NCBI GenBank assembly: GCA_949987705.1
Contig: OX465284.1
Coordinates: forward strand, 105,707,310-105,771,309
Direction: 5' to 3'
DNA from: Thereva unica
Lineage: Eukaryota > Arthropoda > Insecta > Diptera > Therevidae
DNA length: 64,000 bases
The translations under genes and the position numbers were made by a program. Every line of letters starts with the position of its first letter. The first letter of the stretch is position 1. This document shows, piece by piece, positions 12,155 to 23,100 of this stretch. Under the pieces are notes generated by a model. The model made no database searches. It saw only the letters and a program-made list of their open reading frames with translations, and was not told the DNA's origin.

Positions 12155-12189
12155 GGAACATTCAAGAATTTTCTAGAAACTTCGAGGAA
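12155..12189 (+). promoter_or_regulatory. Heat-shock element, six perfect pentamers
   Basis: Consecutive pentamers GGAAC, ATTCA, AGAAT, TTTCT, AGAAA and CTTCG fit alternating nGAAn/nTTCn without a gap, and a seventh (AGGAA) has one mismatch. Heat-shock factor trimers bind three such units, so this is a strong two-trimer site by sequence. A TATA-like TATATTAAAAG lies at 12303-12313, followed by a CAAGCACAAGTTCAACAGC stretch that resembles an A/C-rich hsp leader. No heat-shock protein reading frame follows, so the target is unknown; an LTR or a promoter relic is possible. Confidence 0.5.
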
Positions 12190-12229
12190 CTTAACGTCTT
12201 CAATTACAATTCGTTAATACTCTAACTCA

Positions 12230-12290
12230 TAGATGGCGCAACGTTAACTGACTGAATAAATCGTTATTAAATCTCTAATAGATGGCGCAC
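12230..12290 (+). repeat. Paired TAGATGGCGCA motif
   Basis: TAGATGGCGCA occurs twice about 49 bases apart (12231 and 12280), between the heat-shock element and the TATA-like box. The word resembles insect CTCF-type or retroelement motifs, but no function can be assigned. Confidence 0.3.
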
Positions 12291-12319
12291 AAATCATCAC
12301 AGTATATTAAAAGCATTCT

Positions 12320-14250
12320 ACGGTGAAAGACGCCAAGAAATCGAATCAATTTACTATCATCAAGCCGTGATCAGATAATTTAAAATTATTAGCGATACAC
12401 AGGAGCACCGACCGCAAGCACAAGTTCAACAGCACACAACATAGCGCAATCTCTATGGTCATATCTGTGGAAGCAATTGATACTGTGGCAAGGCAGTCGG
12501 AAAATCCCTGATGGGGAATTTACTGAAATTTATCCAAACGCTAAACGGGTCTTTCCTTCCTCCACCAACATACTGGCGCATGAATACCTCCAGAATCCCT
12601 ACTCTATTACACCCCTGGGAGATTCCTTCGCTGTTTGAATTTGGATCCTGGATCCTTAAGCTTCCCGGACGGTTTCAAGATAGAAATAAACAGACTGAAC
12701 GTTTCCTATGCAGCATGAGGTGTAGAGGATAGTTCTGAATGGTTGGTCGGGCGAGATGAACCCCTGCAGATATTTGAACCGAATAGGAGCTTGATGGAAA
12801 TCTCTTTGCGTGAGACGATTCCGCTTTTGCTGGGGATGGAACTATGGAAACACTACGATTCCAATTATGGCGCACCTTTCTTTTGATTTATGCTTGATCC
12901 TTTGTCAAATAGGGTTTTGCATATAATTTTATATTGCTGGAGTTAATTTGTTTTATTTTTTTATACGAAAATTACAAGGTTTATAAATTAAGTTGTTTTA
13001 ATGCCCTGTAGACGGGGATGTAGAGAATTTCTCGCTTTTAAAATTTATCTCTTCCCTTTTTCACTTTAGACAATCATAAAACCCACCTGAAAATTCTGCT
13101 GCTAGAACTAATCAAATAACATTGTGGACTGCGATGTGACCATCAATGGCACCACACATACTGCATGGAGGCACGAATTTAAGTCGCATCCACAATTCTC
13201 AGTCCGTCCGAAAATTCATTGCAAATTGGGGACACAATTTGTGACGCAGGTGAACTTTTGAATAAATCGTTGCACGCGAAAATTGTAGGTAGCTGCCTTA
13301 TGCTCAATTCAGGTCAACTTCTCTAGAAATTAGGTTAAAGTCTATCCCGACAATTTTCTCTTGTCGCACTACGGAAAACGGAACTACCCCCGACCAGCAG
13401 GAATATTCCATTAGCACAGTGGTCGGTGGGTGGTGTGGTAGTTAAGGACTTCTACGACTTCCTCCTCACCTTTCATATTTCACAATCATGGCTATCTGAT
13501 AATTTTTTTTTAGTTCAGGTGAAAACCTTTTCCCCACAAATAGAGAAAAGAAATACGAAATTAGCGAGAAGAATTATTACGGAGCAGGCCACCCCGGGCT
13601 GGGAGGAGATTATTGATATTAATTTGGTGTAATTTTGCCAGAAAATGCGGCTGATAAATTATTGCACAGGTGTTGCTGCTGCTGCTGCTTTGTGTGAAGC
13701 AAATAAAGTGAAAGACGTAGACAGTGTTCTGGATCTTGTTATTGTAACTAATGGGGTCCATTATAGGCTGCTCGTTGCCCAAAATGGTGATTGCTTTTAA
13801 CAGGAAAGCATAAACTAATTATCTTCGTAGAGAGTGAATTTTGTAGTGATGCAAATGTACGAAATTATTTAAATGTTTGATTTTGAATAAATAAGGAAGA
13901 TAAGATAAGATAAGGAGTTGTAGATATAGATGAGTATTTCATCATTGAAGTCTGTCTTTCTGTTACCTCTTTCTGTTTGATGATTTTAACTTTCGATTTT
14001 AACACTCTCTATGCATGCCATCCAAGGTATATGGAGCCTCCACAGTATTTGCTATATTGTCTGAAATTGCAGAGAACTATTCAAAATCAAAGCGTGATTG
14101 GAGGAGGTTTTAATCTCTAACATCACATCAGGCAACCGCGTAAAATCAAAAGTAACAACAAACAATTCGTCAAGATCAGCAAAACAACCTCGATAGAAAT
14201 GCGATTCAGACCAGGTCGGCAGGTACGACCCGATCAAGGCCACACATTAC
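12320..14250. other. No gene recognised
   Basis: ORFs up to 73 codons (12511, 13561) have no identifiable motif. A short (GCT)n tract lies at 13675-13689 and a GATAA-rich stretch near 13890-13915. Confidence 0.4.
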
Positions 14251-14260
14251 TCAGTATCGT

Positions 14261-14585
14261 GTGGCCTCGGTAGTCCAGGAGGTAAGGCGCCTGGCTACCA
14301 TCCCAGAGGTCCCGGGTTCGAATCCCGGCAGCATCACGGTCCTTCGGCTTTCCCATTTTCCCTACCTCCCTCCCTCCTGTCATAATCTTCCTAACCCTTC
14401 CTCGCTCCACCAAGTGTTGGTGAGACTCAACTGAGGCATAACACTCCAGCGAGTTGTTTCTCGATGCCCCAAAGTCAGAGTCGCGATTGCAATGATTAGG
14501 AGTGGGTGGACTAAAAACATCACGGCTTGGTTATGATAGCTCCTTCCTTCATTTCTCTCCCTCTTCACTCTCTTCCGACTAGAGC
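14261..14585 (+). mobile_element. tRNA-derived SINE, copy 1
   Basis: Begins GTGGCCTCGGTAGTC, with a tRNA-like 5' part: a perfect Pol III B box GGTTCGAATCC at 14315-14325 and a weak A-box-like region about 45 bases earlier. The tRNA-unrelated body (TCCTGTCATAATCTTCC.., CTCCAGCGAGTTG, GTCAGAGTCGCGATTG.. and GGTGGACTAAAAACATC) runs to CGACTAGAGC. A colinear copy on the other strand at 47228-47564 fixes both ends, giving about 325 bp. It carries no protein and would depend on a LINE for mobility. Confidence 0.8.
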
Positions 14586-14629
14586 TGCTGTTCGACATTG
14601 CATTCCATACAAAAAAAAAATTGATTCTC

Positions 14630-14679
14630 GACAGTACAAAGTGGCTTTCCCAGTACAAAGACAGTACAAAGTGGCTTTA
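14630..14679 (+). repeat. Short 30-bp tandem duplication
   Basis: GACAGTACAAAGTGGCTTT occurs at 14630 and again at 14660, directly before the deleted copy of the 1.34-kb transposon. Confidence 0.6.
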
Positions 14680-14689
14680 TTAAAAAAAA

Positions 14690-14860
14690 CTGTGACTGAG
14701 GGATGTGGACTTGAGGCATCCGACTGACAGGCCGTGGACTGCAGGTCATGATTCTCTTCATACACACAGGTGAAGACGACAGTTTGTTTGTAGTGATACT
14801 TGGCCTCATTGGCGAGAAACCTTCAGGCCATGGCCTGCCGGCGGCCTGTATGTGAATGAC
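14690..14860 (+). mobile_element. Internally deleted relative of the 1.34-kb TIR transposon
   Basis: ACTGAGGGATG..GACAGGCCGTGG..GCAGG..CATGATTCTCT..ACACACAGGTGAA follows the 37.2-37.3 kb stretch of the complete element, then jumps to TACTTGGCCTCA..TTCAGGCCATGGCCTGCCG, which belongs at about 37.62-37.68 kb. About 330 bases of the complete copy are absent. The orientation is the same as copy 1 and no terminal repeats are left. Confidence 0.6.
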
Positions 14861-14869
14861 TGAATTGGC

Positions 14870-15465
14870 CTTTATATGAATGAACTGTCTGTTCGGTTTT
14901 TGTTCGGTTGCGGAAAAGTATACTCCTTATGTAGTGTGTAGGTCTGTGAACTTTGATACATAAATAAGTATCAGAGTAGCGAGGGAGCATGCCTCTGTAG
15001 CAGTGGCGCATGAGCATGAAAGGGTATGCCTATGCGATTTTCGAATGTGGCGGGCCATCACAGATCTTCTCGCGGACGCGATTATATAATGAGTTTGCAA
15101 GAGGTGCCTCTTTTTTCTTTTGAGCCAGGACAATGTCACACTTCGAATGAGGAGAGGTGCAGGAGTTGCAGAAACGGTCTAGAAGTTCGTTTGTAAATAG
15201 AAAAGACGAATAATTTGGTTGAGATGCTCTGTTAGACACACGAGAAGGACAAGAGCAGATAATTTTAGTGTAAAGCCATAATGGTTGCCATGTGGAATTT
15301 GGTTGAATTCAAGACTTTTCATAAGTTTTCTATTGATTACTGGCCCAAAGATATTGGAGAATAACTTACTTCTCAACCTATCATCAAATGGTGACTTAGC
15401 TATCCTAATGATTGAATAACAAGACCTTCCTAACTTAATATGCTTGCCACAAATTCCGCAATCTA
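14870..15465. other. No gene recognised
   Basis: Overlapping small minus-strand ORFs (60-70 codons) show no known motif. The base composition is slightly less AT-rich than its surroundings. Confidence 0.4.
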
Positions 15466-15469
15466 GGAG

Positions 15470-15605
15470 CGTCTGTACGATCTATAGCCGTTTTTTTAGC
15501 TTTAATTGCATTCATACATTCCTTGACAGATTTAGTAACACAGAACGTGACACAGTTGGTGTTCTTTCTGCGGAAACACCAATCCCTGTCATTTCTTAGA
15601 AGAAT
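15470..15605 (-). pseudogene. CR1/Jockey-type LINE linker fragment
   Basis: The minus strand reads RDWCFRRKNTNCVTFCVTKS followed by VKECMNAIKAK. It aligns with DWDLCFRSSSTTFVVLCVSR at 19.4 kb and ADWDMCFLNQNVNSSAFRVS at 60.3 kb, a segment between the endonuclease and RT of CR1/Jockey LINEs ('..DWD.......W..F'). One short open piece only. Confidence 0.5.
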
Positions 15606-15609
15606 TGAA

Positions 15610-17480
15610 TACGCCCTAGCAAGGCCCTTTCAAACGGTTATTTTGAGATGATTTTGTGATGATAGGAGGCAGACGATAGAGTTATGTAATTTCGGAGAGG
15701 TGAGCTATCATCATGGGAGTAACGTGTTGGATGGAAAATATGAGATCGGTCAGTTATGTTAACCTTTCATGAATTAAACCCCCGAATATTATATGTGCCA
15801 TAGAAAAGTTTCCAGCGCCCCCGCTTTGACGATATGATCGCCCTTCAACTGGAATAGTCGCAGCACATGCATATTTTAATATACTAAGTACTATTCCACT
15901 AGACTAGCTCCCACTTACGATTGGACATCTTCAAGTTTTGAACTTGATAGCTTATAAATACTAAGGTTTCAAGCATATTTTAACATTAGCCTGTACAAAC
16001 TCCCAAATAGTTTTGGGTGTCATTTTTTTAAAAAGGATAGAATTTCGTAAACCTACAGGTTATTCACACCGTTTACAATACAATTTTATTGAAATTTTAA
16101 TCAAGTAATATGTTATTCACATGACAATTTCAATCCCCTAAGGAAATTCCGAAAAAAACCTTCTACTCATTTTTATCCAAAAGAGAATATTAATATTAAT
16201 GCATGTTTCCTAAGCAACAAGAGATAGAAAAAAACGGAATATGAATGTATACAAGAATGGTATTCCCCGAAGAAGGATATTTATCTCAAGTTCTTCGCTT
16301 TTACCAAGTTCACCAAGTATTTATAAGAGTGTGTGGATACTAGAATTCGTCGTATATATCACTTTCACTGTAATAAGGCGGCATTTTCTCTAGTTTCGTT
16401 TCTATGTCACTTGTGATTTATGATCGGTGGATTCCAGGATTAAATTAAATTTATGTAAAAGGACTTTAAGATTATTATTAAAAAGGGTTTAACAACGGAA
16501 TTTTGTGATAATCTATAGAGCCTCCTTTATATGACTAGCCAATTTCATACGAGTATGTAGAAGCCCCATTTACAATTGCTGATGCCGTTTATGGATCAAC
16601 AATGTCTGTCTCTTATTTTTTTGGTGAAAATGTTTCTCGATATATTTTTAGGCATTAATACTAAGAAAATTTTTCGATTTACAAACAAAAAAAAATATTG
16701 AATATCTACGCAATATTAAGTATTCACATGAAATGTTAGAAGCCATACATAAGCACAGAAAAACACTCCCAAAAGGCAACTTGACTTTACTTTCTCGTTT
16801 CTTATCCTGAGTCCTGACATGTAGTACGTCACGTGGTAATTCCCACCACTCGATTTCCCCAAAAACCAAACCTCCTATCAGTCGAAAATGCTCGTAGACA
16901 TAAGATAAATTTATGTCGAAAATTCCTAGAGAGGTGGATGCACGCAAATCTGTCTTGTCATTAAGGACGAAGCCACATATATCTCGAAAATTCACAACAG
17001 CATATGTTGAATGTGCAGAGGCACTCATTGTGGTATTGGATAATTACCCACTGAAAGGTTGGCTTATGACTAATTGTTACAAATTCAAATAGATTACTAC
17101 TCACTGCTTCGTAGGGGTGCGCCTTTGTATAGGCAATGCGGATTTTCGTCTATCTTGTTATTCCTGTCATTAAAAAGGTTCAAGGTTAAGGCTTTTGATA
17201 TAGATAAAAATTGATTTAGGACTCATATGCCAATATGATGGGAGCAGGCAAGCCGTGATGTGGGAGACTCAATTTTCTCTTCGGTGTAGGCTCACAATCG
17301 TACAGCAAGTGCTCCCCTGTTTCGGGAGCTGCTCCGCAGAGCCGACGGCCACCACCAACTACCACCATATTTTCCTGGTGATTTAAAAGTTTGTGCGCGG
17401 TTCAGTTTTCTAGTTCGGGTACTAAAGACTTTCCCAGAGCTTCTTTCTTCTCTACTATGTGCCCGAGTAATAATGAAAAA
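15610..17480. other. AT-rich DNA; one unassigned ORF
   Basis: Apart from the ORF at 16648-17028 (listed separately), nothing recognisable. Confidence 0.4.
16648..17028 (-). CDS. Unassigned 126-codon ORF
   Basis: This is the longest clean frame in an otherwise empty 1.9 kb. The first 75 residues have balanced composition (SASAHSTYAVVNFRDICGFV, then LNDKTDLRASTSLGIFDINL, EIEWWELPRDVL), while the last 45 are rich in Phe/Leu/Ile/Cys and look like AT-rich read-through. A GT-starting donor could cut the end. I recognise no domain. It may be one exon of an unknown gene, an eroded transposon frame, or chance. Confidence 0.25.
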   Translation of the reverse strand: MSASAHSTYAVVNFRDICGFVLNDKTDLRASTSLGIFDINLSYVYEHFRLIGGLVFGEIEWWELPRDVLHVRTQDKKRESKVKLPFGSVFLCLCMASNISCEYLILRRYSIFFFVCKSKNFLSINA

Positions 17481-17485
17481 TGTAC

Positions 17486-17810
17486 TAATAACGGGCGAAC
17501 ACCGGCCACTTGGGGTTTTAGGGGGCATATGATGGCCCTGAAGATTTGACCCTTGTTAATAGAGGGACGGTAAGACCTATGGAGTGGGACAGTGAAGACC
17601 CAACCTCCACTGGAAGGATGGCGTAGACCAGGACGCACAGAGCTAAGGGTGCCAAAATGGATGACATCGGCTCAGAATCGGGACCGGTGGAGAGAACAGT
17701 TGCGAGAGGTCAGGGTTGTAGAGGCGTTAAAGAAGAAGAATGGAGAGACAATGCCAAACTTGACCAAAACATTTAAATGGTCCAGTACTGAGCCGGACAC
17801 ACTGGCATAC
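17486..17810 (+). repeat. Dispersed repeat, copy interrupted by a LINE
   Basis: The left half, AACGGGCGAACACCGGCC..GGGGGCATATGATGGCC..GATTTGACC, ends near 17570. The right half resumes at about 17748 with GCCAAACTTGACCAAAACAT, ATTTAAATGGTCCAGTACTG and TGGCATACGAAGGG. Together they match 10330-10505. Confidence 0.6.
17571..17745 (+). mobile_element. 5'-truncated RTE-like LINE 3' end nested in a repeat
   Basis: Frame-shifted + strand pieces read RPNLHWKDGVDQDAQS and then PKWMTSAQNRDRWREQLREV with RVVEAL, the canonical RTE C-terminus, followed by an AAAGAAGAAGAA tail. It is a better preserved sister of 6325-6525. It splits the dispersed repeat cleanly, so it arrived later than that repeat. Confidence 0.75.
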
Positions 17811-17849
17811 GAAGGGTTTTGCGTAAGCAGAGAACTTGCCCCCATGGTC

Positions 17850-19325
17850 AGCCAGAATATCTTTCATGCTGTTGGTGCAACTGCAGCGGTTAGCGTCTGA
17901 ACTTAACTTGATTTTTGATTTTTTTTAGAGCTAAAGGCTTTTGTTCTGAAAGGTTTCAAATGACTTTTAATTTGAATCAGCGCCTAGGGGAAGGGGGGGG
18001 GGGGTGAGTACTAAGAACGTTAAAGAATAACTCTAGTGTAAATAAGGAATCAAAGAATTCACAAAACAACTTCTGGGACGAGGGACTATGGAGAAAATAG
18101 CTGGACGTCTGCACGGTTCAAAAAACGAATGAGCTGAACTGAACTTACCAGATGACTTCTTTTATCAGTACTCCATCGGTAAGTGCTTTAACTCGCGCCA
18201 AAACAATTGGGAGATTAAAAATCGCATTTTCCAAGCGCAGTGAGAGTCTCTAGTGTTGCAGCGAGAGTCTTAAATCCCCACCACGAAAGTAAATTCGAAA
18301 ATAAAAGTGCCCAACGTCACTTTGATCGTTTAAAAACCCAAATCACTCACCCAATTCCCATTTGTTTTGGCGCGCACTATACCTAGCACTCCTACTGGGA
18401 ATATTGTCATTTACTGCTTAAATCACTACTGAAGCAATGGCGTAGACTTTGTCTTTAATCTAGCCTCCAATGGATCGCCTACAATCTGGATGAAGCCGTC
18501 TTGCTGAAGGGGAAGAAGTTTGATGATGACCACAAGCAGTATCATCTTGGCAAACCGCTTCCGAAATCTATATCCGATCGATCATTTACTTGTCAAATGT
18601 CATCTTTAAACTATAGTTGTATGTTGACAGTTCAAAAATGGCGCGAAATTCAAAGTGACACCTCCTGTCGAAAGACTTTTCACAAAGTGTGACTCCTAGC
18701 CTTTGAACTGCCACATCAAAATATCACAACTTTTTGTCCTTTTGTTATAAAATCTTTCATCATCCGAATCCCGCGTGAATCTGCAGTATTAATTAATCAA
18801 TAATTTTAAATCAAACCATTATATTTCTAGTCTCTTGTGCGTCACAAATTTAAACCAAGTTATTGATTACTAACACAATTTGTTGATGTAATAATAGTTT
18901 TAAAGCCCTTGATAGTCCCTGGTGAGTGTTGATTATCAAGTTTTTAATCGGATTGAGTTGAATTTTATAATAGTCTGGTATGTCGATGTGGTTTTGCACC
19001 TGTAATTTACCGTTAGCAGTAATTCAATGATGGAATTGCGATGTAATTATGCAGAAGCTGAAAATCCGGGGATTATCAATTATTACAATTTGTTGGTCCG
19101 ATGAATTTGATGGTCCCTTATCGAATGTAATTGAAAGGTATTTGTGATTTAATTTGAATATAATTTAATGCAAATGAACTGGTCGTACTCATTAAATTTT
19201 GTTATTTTAAATTTATTTGAAGTTTGAAAGAGGCTTAGGGATGTAATCCAGTAATTTTGTACTAGGTGTATGTAATGCAATTTTGTAATAGTGTCAAAAG
19301 GTTCCAATATAATTTGAAAATAATC
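17850..19325. other. No gene recognised
   Basis: A 13-base G-rich run lies near 17993-18004. The remainder is AT-rich with no ORF of note. Confidence 0.45.
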
Positions 19326-19329
19326 TATT

Positions 19330-19440
19330 CTGTTAGAGGAAACGATTATAGTCTATGATATCCTTGTATAATTCTGCTGACACAGAGAACGACAAAAGTT
19401 GTGCTACTACTGCGAAAACACAAGTCCCAGTCAATAGTTT
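19330..19440 (-). pseudogene. CR1/Jockey-type LINE linker fragment
   Basis: The minus strand reads IDWDLCFRSSSTTFVVLCVS followed by RIIQGYH, the same segment as at 60.3 kb and 15.5 kb. It lies less than 1 kb upstream of the ppk gene, antisense to it. Confidence 0.5.
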
Positions 19441-20073
19441 GAATTAAGCAAATAAGTCCTAGTTAGTTGTTTTTAGGGAGTTGAGTTGTTTTGAGTAAGA
19501 ACATGAATATGGAAAATTATTGATAACTAGGCAATGGTCGAAGAAATAAGTCTACTTTGACGGATTACTTTGTTGGGTAGTAATTAGAGTATGCGACGGT
19601 GCCTGATATGTGATAGTTCTGTTTACGAATTGATACTTGAACCCAATTGATTTCCCCTTATATAATATTTAAACCTTAACCACACCCAAAATCAATTTTT
19701 TGAAACTACCAACTGTACCATAGGTGAACTAGTATAGCATAAATCTGCTCACATGCAAATTTAATAGCACATATTGTGTCGCCCAGGTGTTACAAATTAA
19801 AATAAAAAATTGAATACCCTAAAATCTAGGTCAATTGAATTAAAATCAATGAATCAGTTGAGCGGAAAACATCAAATCCACAACACCCCTAATGCTACTC
19901 TAAAATGTCCCATAGTTATTAATACCTCCCAGCTCAGTAAATTATGTCCCAAAGGTACGCAATTTAATGCCTCAATTGCCACTTAAATGACTTGAATCGA
20001 GAAGGAAAATGTTACCTTGTATCCCATTCGGTTAATGTTGGTGAACGTTATAGCCTTGTCGTTTATACACGTC

Positions 20074-20082
20074 TATATAAAT
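20074..20082 (+). promoter_or_regulatory. TATA box of the ppk gene
   Basis: TATATAAAT lies 47 bases before the ppk ATG, which leaves room for a transcription start near 20100-20106 and a very short 5' leader containing a small CAA-rich stretch. Placement only; the start site is inferred. Confidence 0.5.
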
Positions 20083-20128
20083 ACACGAGTTTGGAGTATA
20101 TACAACGACAACAACAAAAAAAAACGTA

Positions 20129-23100
20129 ATGAAAATCTGGATAAGGAAATTTCAGGACTGCTGTGATTCCTGTTCAATACTTGGTATCCGCTTCCTTTTC
20201 GGTCATAAATTGAAGTATTTTGAAAGGATCCTTTGGTTATGCTGTGTTATTTTATCATCAATATTTTTGGCGATTTTCGTTGAACAAAATAATTTTCATG
20301 GAATTTTTAATATAATTATTACGTTAAAGCATTCACCAACGAAAATAACAAAGGTGTGTGTGTGTGTGAGAATTTTGTGGAATTTCTTTTATTTGTGATT
20401 GAATAACATTTCAAAAATTTTCAGGTTGATTTTCCAGCTATTACAATATGTCCAGCTATTGGAATGAGATTTGGGAAGAAATTTGAGCATAACATAACAA
20501 AACGATGCAATTGGAATTCGGATATATTGGAGTATGTGCTTGAGTCTTGTGGATATCCTACAAGTTATGTGCAACAATTTCAGAAGGTATCGTATTATTT
20601 TAGTTAGATATGAAATAGTTTCAAGTTGGAACTGGAATTTTCATGAATGGCAGGATAATCTGCATAGCCAATGATATACGGATTCGTGAAGTTTGGTAAT
20701 AAGTTCGTCGACAACCAGTGACTAGAGTAGTGGGAACAAATATTCAAATTGAGTGCAGCTCTTATAAGATTTTGTGTCTAGTGGTGGAGCTTCCCAGAGT
20801 AGAAGAAATGTAGGGCTCACAGAGATATAGTTGATATGATTGGACGAATCCAGAGATATAGTTAATATGATACGAATCCAGCTTACTATCAAATCCAATT
20901 CCGAGATCTTTAACAAAATTAACACGGAGATCCCCTCCTTAGAAAAAGTGTAGTTAATGATTATAGGACCACGCCTCCTACTAAAAGTCATGATTTCACA
21001 TTTACTAATCCTAAGAACCAGGTTGTTGTTAAAGAGTAATAGGTTTCACGGTAAACTTGCAAAAGTTTGCAATCCTCAATACTCTTTATGGGACGGTGCA
21101 ATTTGATGTCATCAGCGTAAATCAATATTCTACAGTGTCTTAACAAGTGAACAATGTCATCAATTGATAGAATAAAGAGTAGAGGACCAAAATGACTGCC
21201 TTGAGGGACACCGGATGACGCTTCTATGGTTGCAGATTTCGATCCACGAAAAAAAACTTGCTAGGTCCTGTTCGCTAAGTAAGGCTGGAATCATACTAAA
21301 ATAGTGGGTAGATTAAACTCGCCTAGAAGAAGTAGCTCATCACTAGTGTTCATCATACTTAGGATATGCCATCCATCCAAGAGATGAGAATATTATAGAG
21401 GTTTTTACCTCCATTGTCAAGTGTGCTCATCATATCTGGTGGGATATAGCAGCTCAGCAAGAAGAGATTTGTTTTGTAGAAGGAAATTTTGAGCTCAATA
21501 TCAAAGTGGATAGAGAAACTAGGAAGCGGGACTGGGTTACAAATTCGATGGCTCTTACAAGCAAGAAGTACGGCACATCCACGAGCTTCCGAGTCAGTGT
21601 ACCGATCCCTCCGAAATACTTGGTAGAAGGAAAAAAAGAGTTCAGCTTTAAGAATGCCTTCATGGAGCCAGTTCTCTGTAAATGGTATGACGTCGATCCC
21701 GCTAGCCGTCGCTGCCTGAAGGATGTCGTTAGTTTTTGACCTGGGCAGCCTTATGTTCTGGCAGTAGAGAGAAAGCGCTCGAGTTTTTTACATTTGGGGA
21801 GCGCTTGGAGTAAACGTGTTTGGAACAAAAAGCTTGGTAAGGACACTACCAAACCAGAAACCAGGATCAAAAGAGGCTCGGCAATAACAGGCGATGCAGA
21901 CATAACAAAAGAAGAAATAGGCTTGGAAGCCTTGCTGATTTCTTTGCAAAAAACAGTTCAGGGTCTATTAGATGTCTTCTTTAAATATTCACAGATAATT
22001 TCAGTCATATTTTTAGGGGAAAATCGCGAGATGAAGATATTGAAAGGTCTCGGTATCGTAACCAGAGGGGTGCACTGTTTCTTGGGAGCAGTAACTTCAG
22101 TGACCGGGGTATTGACCACGGTAAAAGGCGAAGAGGTTGATACCGACTGTGTCTCAAGAACGCGGGGCAAGGAACTCAAGGTGGGATCGTCACCAATAGT
22201 GGGTGGCTTGGCGATTTCGATTAGTCCTGCACGCCTTAATACTACTGGGCACGATCGGATTTTCGGCCACTTGTTGCAAGACTACATTCTCCATAAGAGA
22301 AGCAGCCGTTGAGCAGGGTGAAGACAGAAGTTGCTCCCCGACCTGCAGGGCGCCATCAGATGGTGCTGCCGCTGAGGAGGTGTTTTTCGTATGAAAGACA
22401 CTCTCCAATCTTAAGGACAGAAAGCTCAGGGCATTGTGTTTTTGTATCTACTACTGCAGAAAACAGCGATTCAATATCAGCCCAAACACGCCTGGTGTTC
22501 CTTTTGATATCGTCCAATATAGGATGAGTAGAAGCCGAGGAGATAAAATTATAAGAAGAAGAAGTGGCTACAGGATTAAGGATCGCCGAATGTATGTCGT
22601 GTAACGATTCTAATGCAGTTGCAACTCGGGTAGAAATTCCCTGGAATTAATCAATCAAGAAACCCAAATTGGTCACAACAGAAGCCAGTATGTCAGACAA
22701 CGTGTCAAGCCGAACGTTGATGGGTTGGACGTCATTATCATCATTTGATATCAAAAGTTAAGATGATCCATGTCTTTTTTATAACCAGAGAGAAAAATGT
22801 CAGAGATGTCTTTCATCTGTCTGAGCACATGACAAGGTTTGATGTCAGAGAACTCGCTACAAGTAGACCCCTATGGGCCGAAGATTTGCAACTGACTTTA
22901 GTACTGAGGCAGCTTAAGTATTTAGAAGAAAGAAGAGTACTAGTTTGCACCTCAAAATATATAGCGGTTTAAAAATCCAGGTCTCCTTTGTCTCCTATTT
23001 TATTGGATGTAGATCAGCAGATCATGACCTAGTTCTCAGACTCAACCGCCTCCATACCTACTTACATACATAATTTCAAAAATTAAAGAAATTAAATTCT

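Noticed and set aside
14261..14335. Functional tRNA gene
   Set aside because: A good B box is present, but the acceptor stem does not pair and the sequence continues into a 325-bp body shared with 47.5 kb, so it is a SINE.
21794..22312. 172-codon + strand ORF in ppk intron 2
   Set aside because: It is the antisense shadow of the LINE ORF1/endonuclease region, whose minus-strand translation has recognisable motifs.
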